5,356 bases of DNA from Paraclostridium ghonii (GTDB taxonomy: Bacteria; Bacillota; Clostridia; Peptostreptococcales; Peptostreptococcaceae): NCBI RefSeq assembly GCF_023653455.1, contig NZ_JAKEDR010000203.1:1-5356 (forward strand). The letters are read 5' to 3'. The notes under the pieces were generated by a model. That model worked only from the letters and a program-made list of their open reading frames with translations. It did not search any database and was not told where the DNA came from. Each line of letters starts with the position of its first letter. Position 1 is the first letter of the stretch. Positions 1 to 5,356 of the stretch are shown here, in pieces. The position numbers and the translations under genes were made by a program.

Positions 1-1
1 G

Positions 2-841
2 TTATACTACATATATTTAAATATGAATAGAAAACTAGAGGCTGAAAATATTTTAAATCAAATGATAAAAAATAACTCAGATGATTACGATGGATATTCA
101 TTAAAAATACTATTTGATTTAAACAATCGTAAATATGATGATGTATATAAAACCTTAGAATTAGCTAAAGAGAGATTTGGGCAACTAGACGCCTTAAAGC
201 TTGATTATATAAAATATTATATGATTTTAAAAAATTATGATGATGCAATGGAAATAATAGATAATATTCAAATGGATAATGGATATTACTCTGAATTTAT
301 GGTTGCAAAATCAAAGATATTAACAATAAGAGGAGAGTACACAAAAGCAATAGATTTATTGATAGATAAAGATGTTTTTGATGAAGAGAATGTGGAATTA
401 ATATACATGCTTGCATTATTAAGATATAAAAATAACGAGTATTCAGGTTTAATAGATGAATTAAATAAAGTAAATGAAATAGACTTAACAACAGATTATG
501 GAAGAATAACAGAATTATTAAAAGGATATTCATATTTAAACATTAACAAAAATGATGAAGCAATAAAAACTTTTGAAAATTTAAATAAAGTGTTACGAGT
601 TCAAAATAGTAGTAATCCATTTGATACTAATATAATTCTATATAGGATGATTGCATTAATTGAGCTAGGAGAGTATGAGAAAGTAGAAATATTAAAAGAT
701 GGATTATTTAAATTAGATAAAGATAAGTTTGAAAATACGGTAAATGAAATAGACAAATTAAAGATTTTAAAAGAATCAAGAAAAGATGGAAATATGAATA
801 TACAAGTGCAAAGAGATATATTAACAGGAATATTCAAGTAG
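2..841 (+). CDS. TPR-repeat protein, 5' end outside the window
   Basis: The frame has an ATG at 23 (272 codons) but stays open to the window edge. The residues before that ATG (LYYIYLN) continue a TPR-like helix, and no ribosome binding site precedes position 23, so I infer the true start lies upstream. The protein is a run of about six helix-turn-helix units, at roughly residues 21-52, 55-84, 88-117, 121-151, 157-190 and 200-231 counted from the internal Met. They show the TPR pattern of a tyrosine or leucine in helix A and an Asn/Glu-Tyr turn before helix B (for example NRKYDD, LKNYDDAM, RGEYTKAI, LGEYEKVE). No signal peptide or membrane segment is visible, so it is probably cytoplasmic. 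It ends 13 nt before the WXG100-like gene, so it is co-transcribed with it. A role as adaptor or chaperone for the secreted proteins is inference from context; the family itself only implies protein binding. Confidence 0.8.
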   Translation, partial: LYYIYLNMNRKLEAENILNQMIKNNSDDYDGYSLKILFDLNNRKYDDVYKTLELAKERFGQLDALKLDYIKYYMILKNYDDAMEIIDNIQMDNGYYSEFMVAKSKILTIRGEYTKAIDLLIDKDVFDEENVELIYMLALLRYKNNEYSGLIDELNKVNEIDLTTDYGRITELLKGYSYLNINKNDEAIKTFENLNKVLRVQNSSNPFDTNIILYRMIALIELGEYEKVEILKDGLFKLDKDKFENTVNEIDKLKILKESRKDGNMNIQVQRDILTGIFK

Positions 842-854
842 GTGGTGAGACATT

Positions 855-1139
855 ATGGATTTTTCAGTAGATATGGATAATATTAATGATGTAATTGATG
901 TATATGATAAATCAATAAAATTATTAAAAGAAAATCTAAATATATTAAATAAGAGCTTAAAAACTATAGATAATACTGGATGGAGTGGACAAGCAAAGGA
1001 GCAATTTATTACTATAAAATATGGGGAGTGGGAAAAAGGAATAAAAGAACACATATCAAGATTAGAGTTTCTAGTATCTATGCTAAAAGAAGGAAGAAGT
1101 GAATTTGAAGAATTAGAAAGAATGGGAAGTAATCTATAA
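855..1139 (+). CDS. WXG100-like small helical protein (type VII secretion partner)
   Basis: This 94-residue protein has the size and layout of the WXG100/ESAT-6 group: two long amphipathic helices (about residues 6-38 and 46-88) around a turn carrying Trp43-Ser44-Gly45, a canonical W-x-G motif. WXG100 proteins are secreted by, or dimerise with, cargo of type VII (ESX/Yuk) systems. I see no clear C-terminal YxxxD/E export motif, so it may act as a helper that pairs with the leader of the next gene's product, as small partners do for LXG toxins; that pairing is inference. The start is supported by a GGTGGTGAG ribosome binding site at 841-849 that overlaps the stop codon of the TPR gene. The gene ends 13 nt before the toxin gene. 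No type VII ATPase or membrane component is in the window, so the secretion machinery must lie elsewhere. Confidence 0.85.
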   Translation: MDFSVDMDNINDVIDVYDKSIKLLKENLNILNKSLKTIDNTGWSGQAKEQFITIKYGEWEKGIKEHISRLEFLVSMLKEGRSEFEELERMGSNL

Positions 1140-1152
1140 GGGGACAACAATT

Positions 1153-2730
1153 ATGAGGAAAATACAAATAGATTATGGCAATACAAACAACATAATAAAT
1201 AATCTTAAGAATATAGTAATTAATTTAGAAAATGAAAAAAGACAAATAAAAAATGCATTAAATGAACTATACGATTTAGAAAATTATTATTACAGTAAAG
1301 GTGAAATATTAAGAGAGTTAGAGTATAGAGAAAGACAAGTATCAAAAGATATAGAAGATACAGAAATCCTTATAGAAAACATAAATGCATTTTCACAAAA
1401 AGTAAAAGAAGTAGATGAAAGGTTAGCAAGTAAGTTTAAACAAGATGTAGCCAAATATGAAAAAGAAAATAATATAGAAATAACAAATGAATTAGATGCA
1501 TTTTTAAACAAAGTTCAAGTAGCACTTGATGTAATAGGATTTATTCCAGTAGTAGGAGATATATGTGACGGAATAAATGGAGTAATATCACTAGCAAGAG
1601 GCGATATATCAGGAGCATTAATAAGTTTTGTAGCAATGGTTCCATTTATAGGGGATTCTGTAAAAGGCTTAAAATATATGGATAAGGCAGCAGGTTTATT
1701 AAAGCTAGGAGATAAAGTTGTAGATATAGGAAAGGCAACAGCTAAAGTTTGTGATAAAAAACTAGTTAAATTAGCTAAAAAAGAAACATTAGAAATAATA
1801 TCAAAAGGAGAGAAAGAGTTTAAAAAAGTATTAGAAGCAACTCTAGATTTAGGAAAAAATGATTATGTTGTATGGATAAAAGATAAAGGTGAATCTTTGT
1901 TAAATAAAGTAAATAATAAGTTACCCGAGAGCATACAATTATGTCTAAAAAATGGTTGTCTAGTAGGAGATACTTTAGTAAAAACTATAGATGGCTTAAA
2001 ATTTATAAAAGAAATAAAAGTAGGAGATTTAGTATTAAGTAAGAATGAAGAAACTGGATTAACAGAGTATAAGAAAGTTACAGAGATACATAAAAATAGT
2101 ACCTATGAAAGTTGCATAATAAAGACTGAAAATAGTATAATAGAAGGAACAACAGGACACTTATTTATGATAAAAGATAAGTGGTGGACTCCAGCATTAG
2201 AGATAAAAGAAAATGATTATATAGAACTATCTAATGGAAGTTATGAAAAGATAATTGAAGTAGAATATATATGTAGGGAATATCCAATTAATACATATAA
2301 CTTAACTGTAGAAGATAATCATAATTATTACACAGGAAAAGATGAAGCTTTAACACATAATACATTACTTAAGAAAAATTGTAAAAATGCTATAAAGAAG
2401 GTTACAGAAAATAAGGAAGTGTCATATAAAAGACCATCAGGGTTCAGAAAAGGAGTTAGAGATACTGTATGGGACAATGCAAAAAATTCTAATGGAGATG
2501 TAATTGATCCTTTAACTAGAAAGGTAATGAATAAGTCTGAACCATGGGATATGGGACATAAGCCAGGATTTGAATTTAGAAAACATAAACAAAGTGCTAA
2601 GGAAAGAGGAATTTCAAGGAAAGAGTTTCTAGATGAGCATAATAAACCCAGCCATTATAGACCGGAATTACCAAGCTCTAATAGAAGTCATAAAGGTGAA
2701 GATTTAACAGATAGTTATTTTGGTAATTGA
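1153..2730 (+). CDS. Polymorphic toxin: T7SS-type leader, pre-toxin segment, Hint domain, GH-E nuclease
   Basis: This 525-aa modular toxin has four parts. Residues 1-120 are a charged, coiled-coil-like helical leader resembling the N-termini of type VII (LXG/WXG-type) effectors. Residues 122-185 are a hydrophobic, Gly-rich pre-toxin segment with FIPVVGD (130-136) and VPFIGD (163-168). Residues 267-404 form a Hint (intein-like) autoprotease, with Cys269 as first residue, the block Thr333-x-x-His336 and terminal His402-Asn403. Residues about 424-525 are a nuclease of the GH-E family (HNH/Endo VII superfamily), shown by W465-D-M-G468-H469-K-P-G with Glu474, then the block from E495-H-N through RPELPSSNRSH to H513. 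If Hint is active, cleavage after Asn403 would free a toxin tip of about 122 residues that cuts nucleic acid in competitor cells. The start has a GGGG ribosome binding site at 1140-1143. The immunity gene follows directly. The leader-to-Hint part is duplicated at 4624-5356. Confidence 0.93.
   Translation: MRKIQIDYGNTNNIINNLKNIVINLENEKRQIKNALNELYDLENYYYSKGEILRELEYRERQVSKDIEDTEILIENINAFSQKVKEVDERLASKFKQDVAKYEKENNIEITNELDAFLNKVQVALDVIGFIPVVGDICDGINGVISLARGDISGALISFVAMVPFIGDSVKGLKYMDKAAGLLKLGDKVVDIGKATAKVCDKKLVKLAKKETLEIISKGEKEFKKVLEATLDLGKNDYVVWIKDKGESLLNKVNNKLPESIQLCLKNGCLVGDTLVKTIDGLKFIKEIKVGDLVLSKNEETGLTEYKKVTEIHKNSTYESCIIKTENSIIEGTTGHLFMIKDKWWTPALEIKENDYIELSNGSYEKIIEVEYICREYPINTYNLTVEDNHNYYTGKDEALTHNTLLKKNCKNAIKKVTENKEVSYKRPSGFRKGVRDTVWDNAKNSNGDVIDPLTRKVMNKSEPWDMGHKPGFEFRKHKQSAKERGISRKEFLDEHNKPSHYRPELPSSNRSHKGEDLTDSYFGN
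1277..2009 (+). repeat. Long direct repeat, copy 1 (inside the toxin gene)
   Basis: This stretch is repeated at 4624-5356 with a constant offset of 3347 nt and no indels. I counted about 35 mismatches in 733 nt by eye, so about 95% identity. It covers toxin residues 43 to about 285: most of the leader, the pre-toxin segment, the linker and the first residues of the Hint domain. The right limit is only the window edge. The left limit is real, because upstream of 1277 and 4624 the sequences are unrelated. Confidence 0.95.
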
Positions 2731-2731
2731 T

Positions 2732-2737
2732 GAGGAG
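2732..2737 (+). promoter_or_regulatory. Ribosome binding site deciding the immunity gene start
   Basis: GAGGAG lies just after the toxin stop codon. Two in-frame ATG codons follow, at 2740 and 2746. The first is only 2 nt from this site, which is too close. The second is 8 nt away, a normal spacing, so 2746 is the better start. Translation is probably coupled to the toxin, whose stop codon is 1 nt upstream of the site. Confidence 0.7.
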
Positions 2738-2745
2738 AGATGAAT

Positions 2746-3309
2746 ATGGATATTAATAAGATAATAGCAAAAAAAGAGTTAGAAGTAATAGGAGGTAAAC
2801 CACAGGTTCATCGTTATTGGGATGAAAAACATAAAAAAAGCGTAGACATTTTATCTTGTGTAGATAGACCATATACTGGAGTAATTTCATATGGAACCAT
2901 TGGATTATCAGGTTATGATATAAGGAAGGTCAGTGATAATAAAAATTTACGATTAGAATTACTAGGGGCATGTGATATAGAAGAGGAATTATTTGCTAAT
3001 ATATTAGCTACTACTGCTTTTGAAATAATGGAAAAAGGCAATTGTGGATATGGACATATTATTTCAGATGTAATAGCACAGTATGTTGTAGGTAGTGATA
3101 TGAAACATATCTATCTAATGAATGCTTTTTTATGGGAAGGATTTAATACTCTTGAATTTGAAAATAAAAAAGTAGCATGGCTATTAATTATCCCAATATC
3201 AGGAGAGGAAAAGAAATATGCTTTAGATAATGGATATGATGCATTAGAAACAAAATTTGAAGAAATGGATATAGATATTTTCAATTTAAGAAGAAAATCT
3301 GTATTATAA
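2746..3309 (+). CDS. SUFU-family immunity protein
   Basis: This 187-aa protein (189 if the ATG at 2740 is used) matches bacterial 'suppressor of fused' (SUFU) domain proteins over its full length. Numbered from the ATG at 2740, recognisable blocks are VDIL with RPY (35-45), ISYGTIGLSGYDI (49-61), LRLELLGA (70-77), FANILATTAFEI (85-96), KHIYLMNAFLW (122-132), KVAWLLIIPIS (144-154), the ALETKFEE segment (168-175) and the tail IDIFNLRRKSV. SUFU-superfamily proteins are known as immunity proteins encoded next to polymorphic toxins, including HNH-superfamily nucleases such as GH-E. Its position right after the nuclease-coding end of the toxin gene fits. It has no signal peptide or membrane segment, so it should act in the cytoplasm by binding the nuclease. 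The protein looks complete. The direct contact with the nuclease is inferred. IS66 debris begins 1 nt after its stop codon. Confidence 0.9.
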   Translation: MDINKIIAKKELEVIGGKPQVHRYWDEKHKKSVDILSCVDRPYTGVISYGTIGLSGYDIRKVSDNKNLRLELLGACDIEEELFANILATTAFEIMEKGNCGYGHIISDVIAQYVVGSDMKHIYLMNAFLWEGFNTLEFENKKVAWLLIIPISGEEKKYALDNGYDALETKFEEMDIDIFNLRRKSVL

Positions 3310-3310
3310 A

Positions 3311-3580
3311 ATTTAGATGAAAGAGCTAATAAACCATTTGTTATTGGAAGGAAAAGTTGGATATTCACCAATACTGGAGGGTGTGCAAAATCAAGTGCTA
3401 CGATTTATAGTATAATTGAAACTGCTAAAAGTCACAATCTTTCAGTAGAAAAATACTAGTTTATTTGATGGATATACTGCCAAATAAACTAAATTTGAAT
3501 TAAGATACCTTCTTGAAGCAATGTTTTAGTATAAATCTCTGCCAAAAAATCGGGAATGTCAAGAAATTTGTGTAAATAAA
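3311..3580 (+). pseudogene. IS66-family transposase C-terminal remnant 1
   Basis: Translation from 3311 gives NLDERANKPFVIGRK followed by SWIF, and then TIYSIIETAKSHNLSVEKY. This is the conserved C-terminal end of IS66 transposases, including the D-x-x-ER-x-x-KPF block that carries the catalytic Glu. A TAG at 3457-3459 stops the frame. Skipping one missing base there restores LVYLMDILPNK, and further shifts give LLEAMF, a stop and YKSLPKN, all IS66-like. At least two frameshifts and one stop codon are therefore present, and everything N-terminal of the block is gone. It begins 1 nt after the immunity gene stop codon, so a rearrangement joined the two. It is not functional. Confidence 0.85.
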
Positions 3581-3601
3581 AAATTTTATAGTATTTATTT
3601 G

Positions 3602-3640
3602 AAGTCAGATAGATCCAATTTTCTATCTGGCTTTATTACT
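3602..3640. terminator. Probable bidirectional Rho-independent terminator
   Basis: AGTCAGATAG (3603-3612) pairs with CTATCTGGCT (3623-3632) through nine Watson-Crick pairs and one G-T pair, with a 10-nt loop. On the plus strand it is followed by TTTATTACTTATTT. It lies between the end of IS66 remnant 1 and the end of the antisense IS256-type remnant, so it separates two convergent remnants. It is also the first terminator downstream of the toxin operon and may now end that transcript. Confidence 0.65.
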
Positions 3641-3872
3641 TATTTAGACTTTCTAATACGTTTTTGGAAATTCTCATCTACATCAAGTTGATTTCTTACA
3701 ATCGCCCAATTAGCAATAGATTTTCCATTCCACTTTTTTGAAGTTCCATAACTCGAAGATATTGTAATTTTAGTACTGCATTTTCATTAGGAAAAGAGCC
3801 TTTTATACTTAACTCTTCATTTAGAGTATTAACACAAAAGGATTGGTGAATTCTGTGCAGAAGAATTTTAAA
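3640..3872 (-). pseudogene. IS256/Mutator-type transposase C-terminal remnant
   Basis: On the minus strand the frame below 3872 reads RIHQSFCVNTLNEELSIKG, then SFPNENAVLKLQYL and MELQK. This resembles the Mutator/IS256 C-terminal pattern (RxYTTNxIExLN..., KGSFPxxxAxLKLxYL). The run of six T at 3734-3739 has lost one base. Adding it back continues as KKWNGKSIANWAIVRNQLD and then a short charged tail to a TAA at 3640-3642, matching the family's KKWxxPIxNW end. The part N-terminal of this is missing, and an in-frame stop sits at 3873-3875. The spacing between the LN and KGSFP motifs is also shorter than usual in the family, suggesting a small deletion. The family assignment is by pattern and less certain than for the IS66 pieces. 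Confidence 0.68.
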
Positions 3873-3897
3873 TTACTTTTTAGACTAGTAATAGTAT

Positions 3898-4425
3898 GTA
3901 CTAACAATAGGGTTTAGTTATTGTGAACAAATATATGCAATGGAAAAAGAACTAAGAGAAAAATATGAAAAAAGAGATGATTTCTTTGAAATAAGATACA
4001 AAGAAAGATTAGAAAAAATAGCTCCTATTCTTAATGCATTTGAAAGTTACGTAAAAATTGAGATAGAAAATACATTGCCTAAAAGTCCGTTAGTACAGCC
4101 ATTGGATTATACATAAAAACTTTTACCTAGAATGAAATCTATTCTAAAAGATGGTTCTTTAGAAGTAGATAACAATACAGGTGAAAGATATATCAAGCCA
4201 TTTGTCATAGGTAGAAAGAACGGGCTATTCGCCAATAGAGGAAGAGGTGCGAAATCAAGTACTACTATTTATAGCATAATTGAAACTGCAAAAAGCCATG
4301 GACTTTCAGTAGAAAAATACCTAGTGTATTTAATGGATATGCTATCAAATGAAATAACTTCAATAGAAGATGCAATGCCTTGGTCTAAACTTCTACCTGA
4401 AGATCTAAAGATACAGTCAAAATAA
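3898..4425 (+). pseudogene. IS66-family transposase remnant 2, with an in-frame stop
   Basis: One frame from about 3898 reads GFSYCEQIYAMEKELREKYE, then a region ending in LPKSPLVQPLDYT, a TAA stop at 4114-4116, and onward KLLPRMKSILKDGSLEVDNN, ERYIKPFVIGRKN, TIYSIIETAKSHGLSVEKYL and a normal end at 4423-4425. It is the C-terminal 40% or so of an IS66 transposase. At the stop the family usually has Leu, so a single TTA to TAA change explains it. The N-terminal half with the first catalytic aspartates is absent, and a stop at 3892-3894 blocks the frame upstream. The ATG at 4132 that would open a 97-codon frame has no ribosome binding site and lies inside the domain, so it is not an independent gene. 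It is followed by its own terminator and IS end. Confidence 0.88.
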
Positions 4426-4449
4426 TTTTAGATACAAATATAAAATTTT

Positions 4450-4493
4450 AGCCAATAGTACTAGAAATCATATTCCTAAACTATTGGCTTTGT
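4450..4493 (+). terminator. Rho-independent terminator of IS66 remnant 2
   Basis: AGCCAATAGT (4450-4459) pairs perfectly over 10 bp with ACTATTGGCT (4480-4489), with a 20-nt loop, followed by TTGTTAT. It starts about 25 nt after the transposase stop codon, as expected for a terminator inside an insertion sequence. The loop is longer than usual. Confidence 0.7.
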
Positions 4494-4520
4494 TATATCA
4501 AATTTAAAATATTTATTTTA

Positions 4521-4543
4521 TGAGTCAAATCCTTTACGCTTAC
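4521..4543 (-). repeat. Probable right terminal inverted repeat of an IS66 element
   Basis: Read on the minus strand, this begins GTAAGCGTAAAGG and goes on to TTTGACTCA. IS66-family ends are known to start with GTAAGCG, so the outer end of the element falls at 4543. I find no matching GTAAGCG left end in the window, which fits the loss of the left part of this element. Confidence 0.65.
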
Positions 4544-4623
4544 ATATATGCACTATCAAATGATACATAAAGTTTGCAAGCTATAATTAAGGAGCAAGCA
4601 ATGTTGAACCTAGAATTAATAGG
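4544..4623. other. 80-nt linker between the IS66 end and the headless toxin copy
   Basis: This short stretch has no match to the operon upstream of 1277. It contains AAGGAG (4589-4594) and an ATG at 4601 with good spacing, which open a 12-codon frame (MLNLELIGRKLL) ending at 4637-4639, inside the repeat but out of frame with the toxin. It may be the remnant 5' end of another gene, cut at the repeat border, or chance. I see nothing else in it. Confidence 0.4.
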
Positions 4624-5356
4624 TAGAAAATTATTATAACAGTAAAGGTGAAATATTAAGAGAGTTAGAGTATAGAGAAAGACAAGTATCAAAAGACATA
4701 GAAGATACACAAATACTTATAGAAAACATAAATGCATTTTCACAAAAAGTAAAAGAAGTAGATGAAAGTTTAGCAAATAAGTTTAAACAAGATGTAGCCA
4801 AATATGCAAAAGCAAATAATATAGAAATAACAAATGAATTAGATGCATTTTTAAACAAAGTTCAAGTAGGACTTGATATAATAGGACTTGTTCCAGTGGT
4901 AGGAGATATATGTGATGGAATAAATGGAGTAATATCACTAGCAAGAGGAGATATATCAGGAGCATTAATAAGCTTTGTAGCAATGGTTCCATTTATAGGA
5001 GATTCGGTAAAAGGCTTAAAATATATGGATAAGGCATCAGATTTATTAAAGCTAGGAGATAAAATTGTAGACATAGGAAAATCAACAGCTAAAGTTTGTG
5101 AGAAAAAACTAGTTAAATTAGCTAAAAAAGAAACATTAGAAATAATATCAAAAGGAGAGAAAGAGTTTAAAAAAGTATTAGAAGCAACTCTAGATTTAGG
5201 AAAAAGTGATTATGTTGTATGGATAAAAGATAAAGGTGAATTTATATTAAATAAAGTAAATAATAAGTTACCTGAGAGCATACAATTATGTCTGAAAAAT
5301 GGTTGTCTAGTAGGAGATACTTTAGTAAAAACAAAAGACGGTTTAAAATTTATAAA
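4624..5356 (+). pseudogene. Headless second copy of the toxin gene (orphan cassette), runs off the window
   Basis: The sequence matches codons 43 to about 285 of the toxin gene at 1153-2730, with about 35 nucleotide and 19 amino-acid differences by eye and no indel or stop. It keeps the leader from residue 43, the pre-toxin segment (now LVPVVGD and VPFIGD), and the Hint opening with the Cys of GCLVGDT. It lacks the first 42 codons. A TAG at 4620-4622 closes the frame just upstream, and no in-frame ATG or GTG with a ribosome binding site occurs before deep in the domain, so it should not be translated as a secreted toxin. The frame is still open at 5356, so the rest of Hint and a C-terminal toxin, perhaps unlike GH-E, should follow. 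I read it as a silent cassette that could be joined to the active gene by recombination. The alternative is simple decay after duplication. Confidence 0.88.

Larger units (their letters stand above)
3311..4543. mobile_element. Island of decayed insertion sequences (IS66, IS256-type, IS66)
   Basis: The entire gap between the immunity gene and the second toxin copy is transposon debris: an IS66 C-terminal remnant (plus strand), an IS256/Mutator-type C-terminal remnant (minus strand), and a second IS66 remnant (plus strand) with its right end. None encodes a complete transposase. The two IS66 pieces cover the same part of the protein (3319-3456 aligns with 4183-4320 without gaps but with many differences), so they come from two different elements and not from one split copy. 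Confidence 0.8.

Noticed and set aside
1290..1511. Minus-strand open frame, repeated at 4634-4858
   Set aside because: It lies opposite the toxin leader and appears in both copies only because the plus strand is duplicated. The translation is low-complexity Ser/Leu/Phe, typical of antisense of AT-rich coding DNA.
3111..3371. Minus-strand open frame across the end of the immunity gene and IS66 remnant 1
   Set aside because: It spans the junction of two well-identified plus-strand sequences, and its translation has no recognisable domain.
3311..4320. The two IS66 pieces as halves of one element split by the IS256-type insertion
   Set aside because: They cover the same region of the transposase (3319-3456 and 4183-4320) and differ at many positions, so they are two separate elements.
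4132..4425. A 97-codon frame that could be listed as its own small gene
   Set aside because: It is the in-frame continuation of IS66 transposase remnant 2 after a single stop at 4114-4116. It starts inside a conserved domain and has no ribosome binding site.
4544..4551. ATATATGC after the IS66 end, also found at 3931-3938, as a target-site duplication
   Set aside because: The copy at 3931 lies inside the IS66 transposase coding remnant and not at an element end, so the match is chance.
4582..4587. TATAAT resembling a -10 promoter element upstream of the headless copy
   Set aside because: No acceptable -35 element lies about 17 nt upstream, and such a hexamer is expected by chance in DNA this AT-rich.
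1..5356. CRISPR array, tRNA, rRNA or riboswitch
   Set aside because: I saw no regularly spaced short repeats, no cloverleaf with a CCA-side acceptor pattern and no GC-rich structured RNA stretch.

Overview
The window is very AT-rich and uses AGA/ATA/TTA-heavy codons, purine-rich ribosome binding sites and short gene gaps. This is typical of a low-GC Bacillota genome, most likely Clostridium or a close relative; the species cannot be named from the sequence. 

Positions 2-3309 hold a tight plus-strand operon that encodes one polymorphic-toxin system of the type VII (ESX/WXG100-like) kind. In order it contains: the 3' part of a TPR-repeat protein (start outside the window), a 94-aa WXG100-like helical hairpin protein, a 525-aa modular toxin, and a SUFU-family protein that is the expected immunity partner. 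The toxin has a helical N-terminal leader, a hydrophobic pre-toxin segment, a self-cleaving Hint domain and a C-terminal GH-E nuclease of the HNH/Endo VII superfamily. Gaps between genes are 9-15 nt and no terminator separates them.

Positions 3311-4543 are an insertion-sequence graveyard. It holds a frameshifted IS66 transposase C-terminal remnant starting 1 nt after the immunity stop codon, an antisense IS256/Mutator-type transposase C-terminal remnant, and a second, different IS66 transposase remnant. The last has one internal stop codon, its own terminator and what looks like a preserved right terminal inverted repeat ending at 4543.

From 4624 to the window edge (5356) there is a second copy of the toxin gene, missing the start codon and first 42 codons. 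It aligns to 1277-2009 with no indels and about 35 mismatches in 733 nt (about 95% identity, counted by eye), and its frame stays open. It enters the Hint domain and runs off the edge, so its toxin tip and immunity gene, if any, are not visible. The arrangement (full toxin, immunity, IS debris, headless toxin copy) looks like a main locus with a downstream orphan cassette. Recombination between the repeats would delete exactly 3347 bp, replacing the GH-E nuclease and SUFU gene with whatever lies beyond the window while keeping the secretion leader in frame. This is the most interesting feature of the window.
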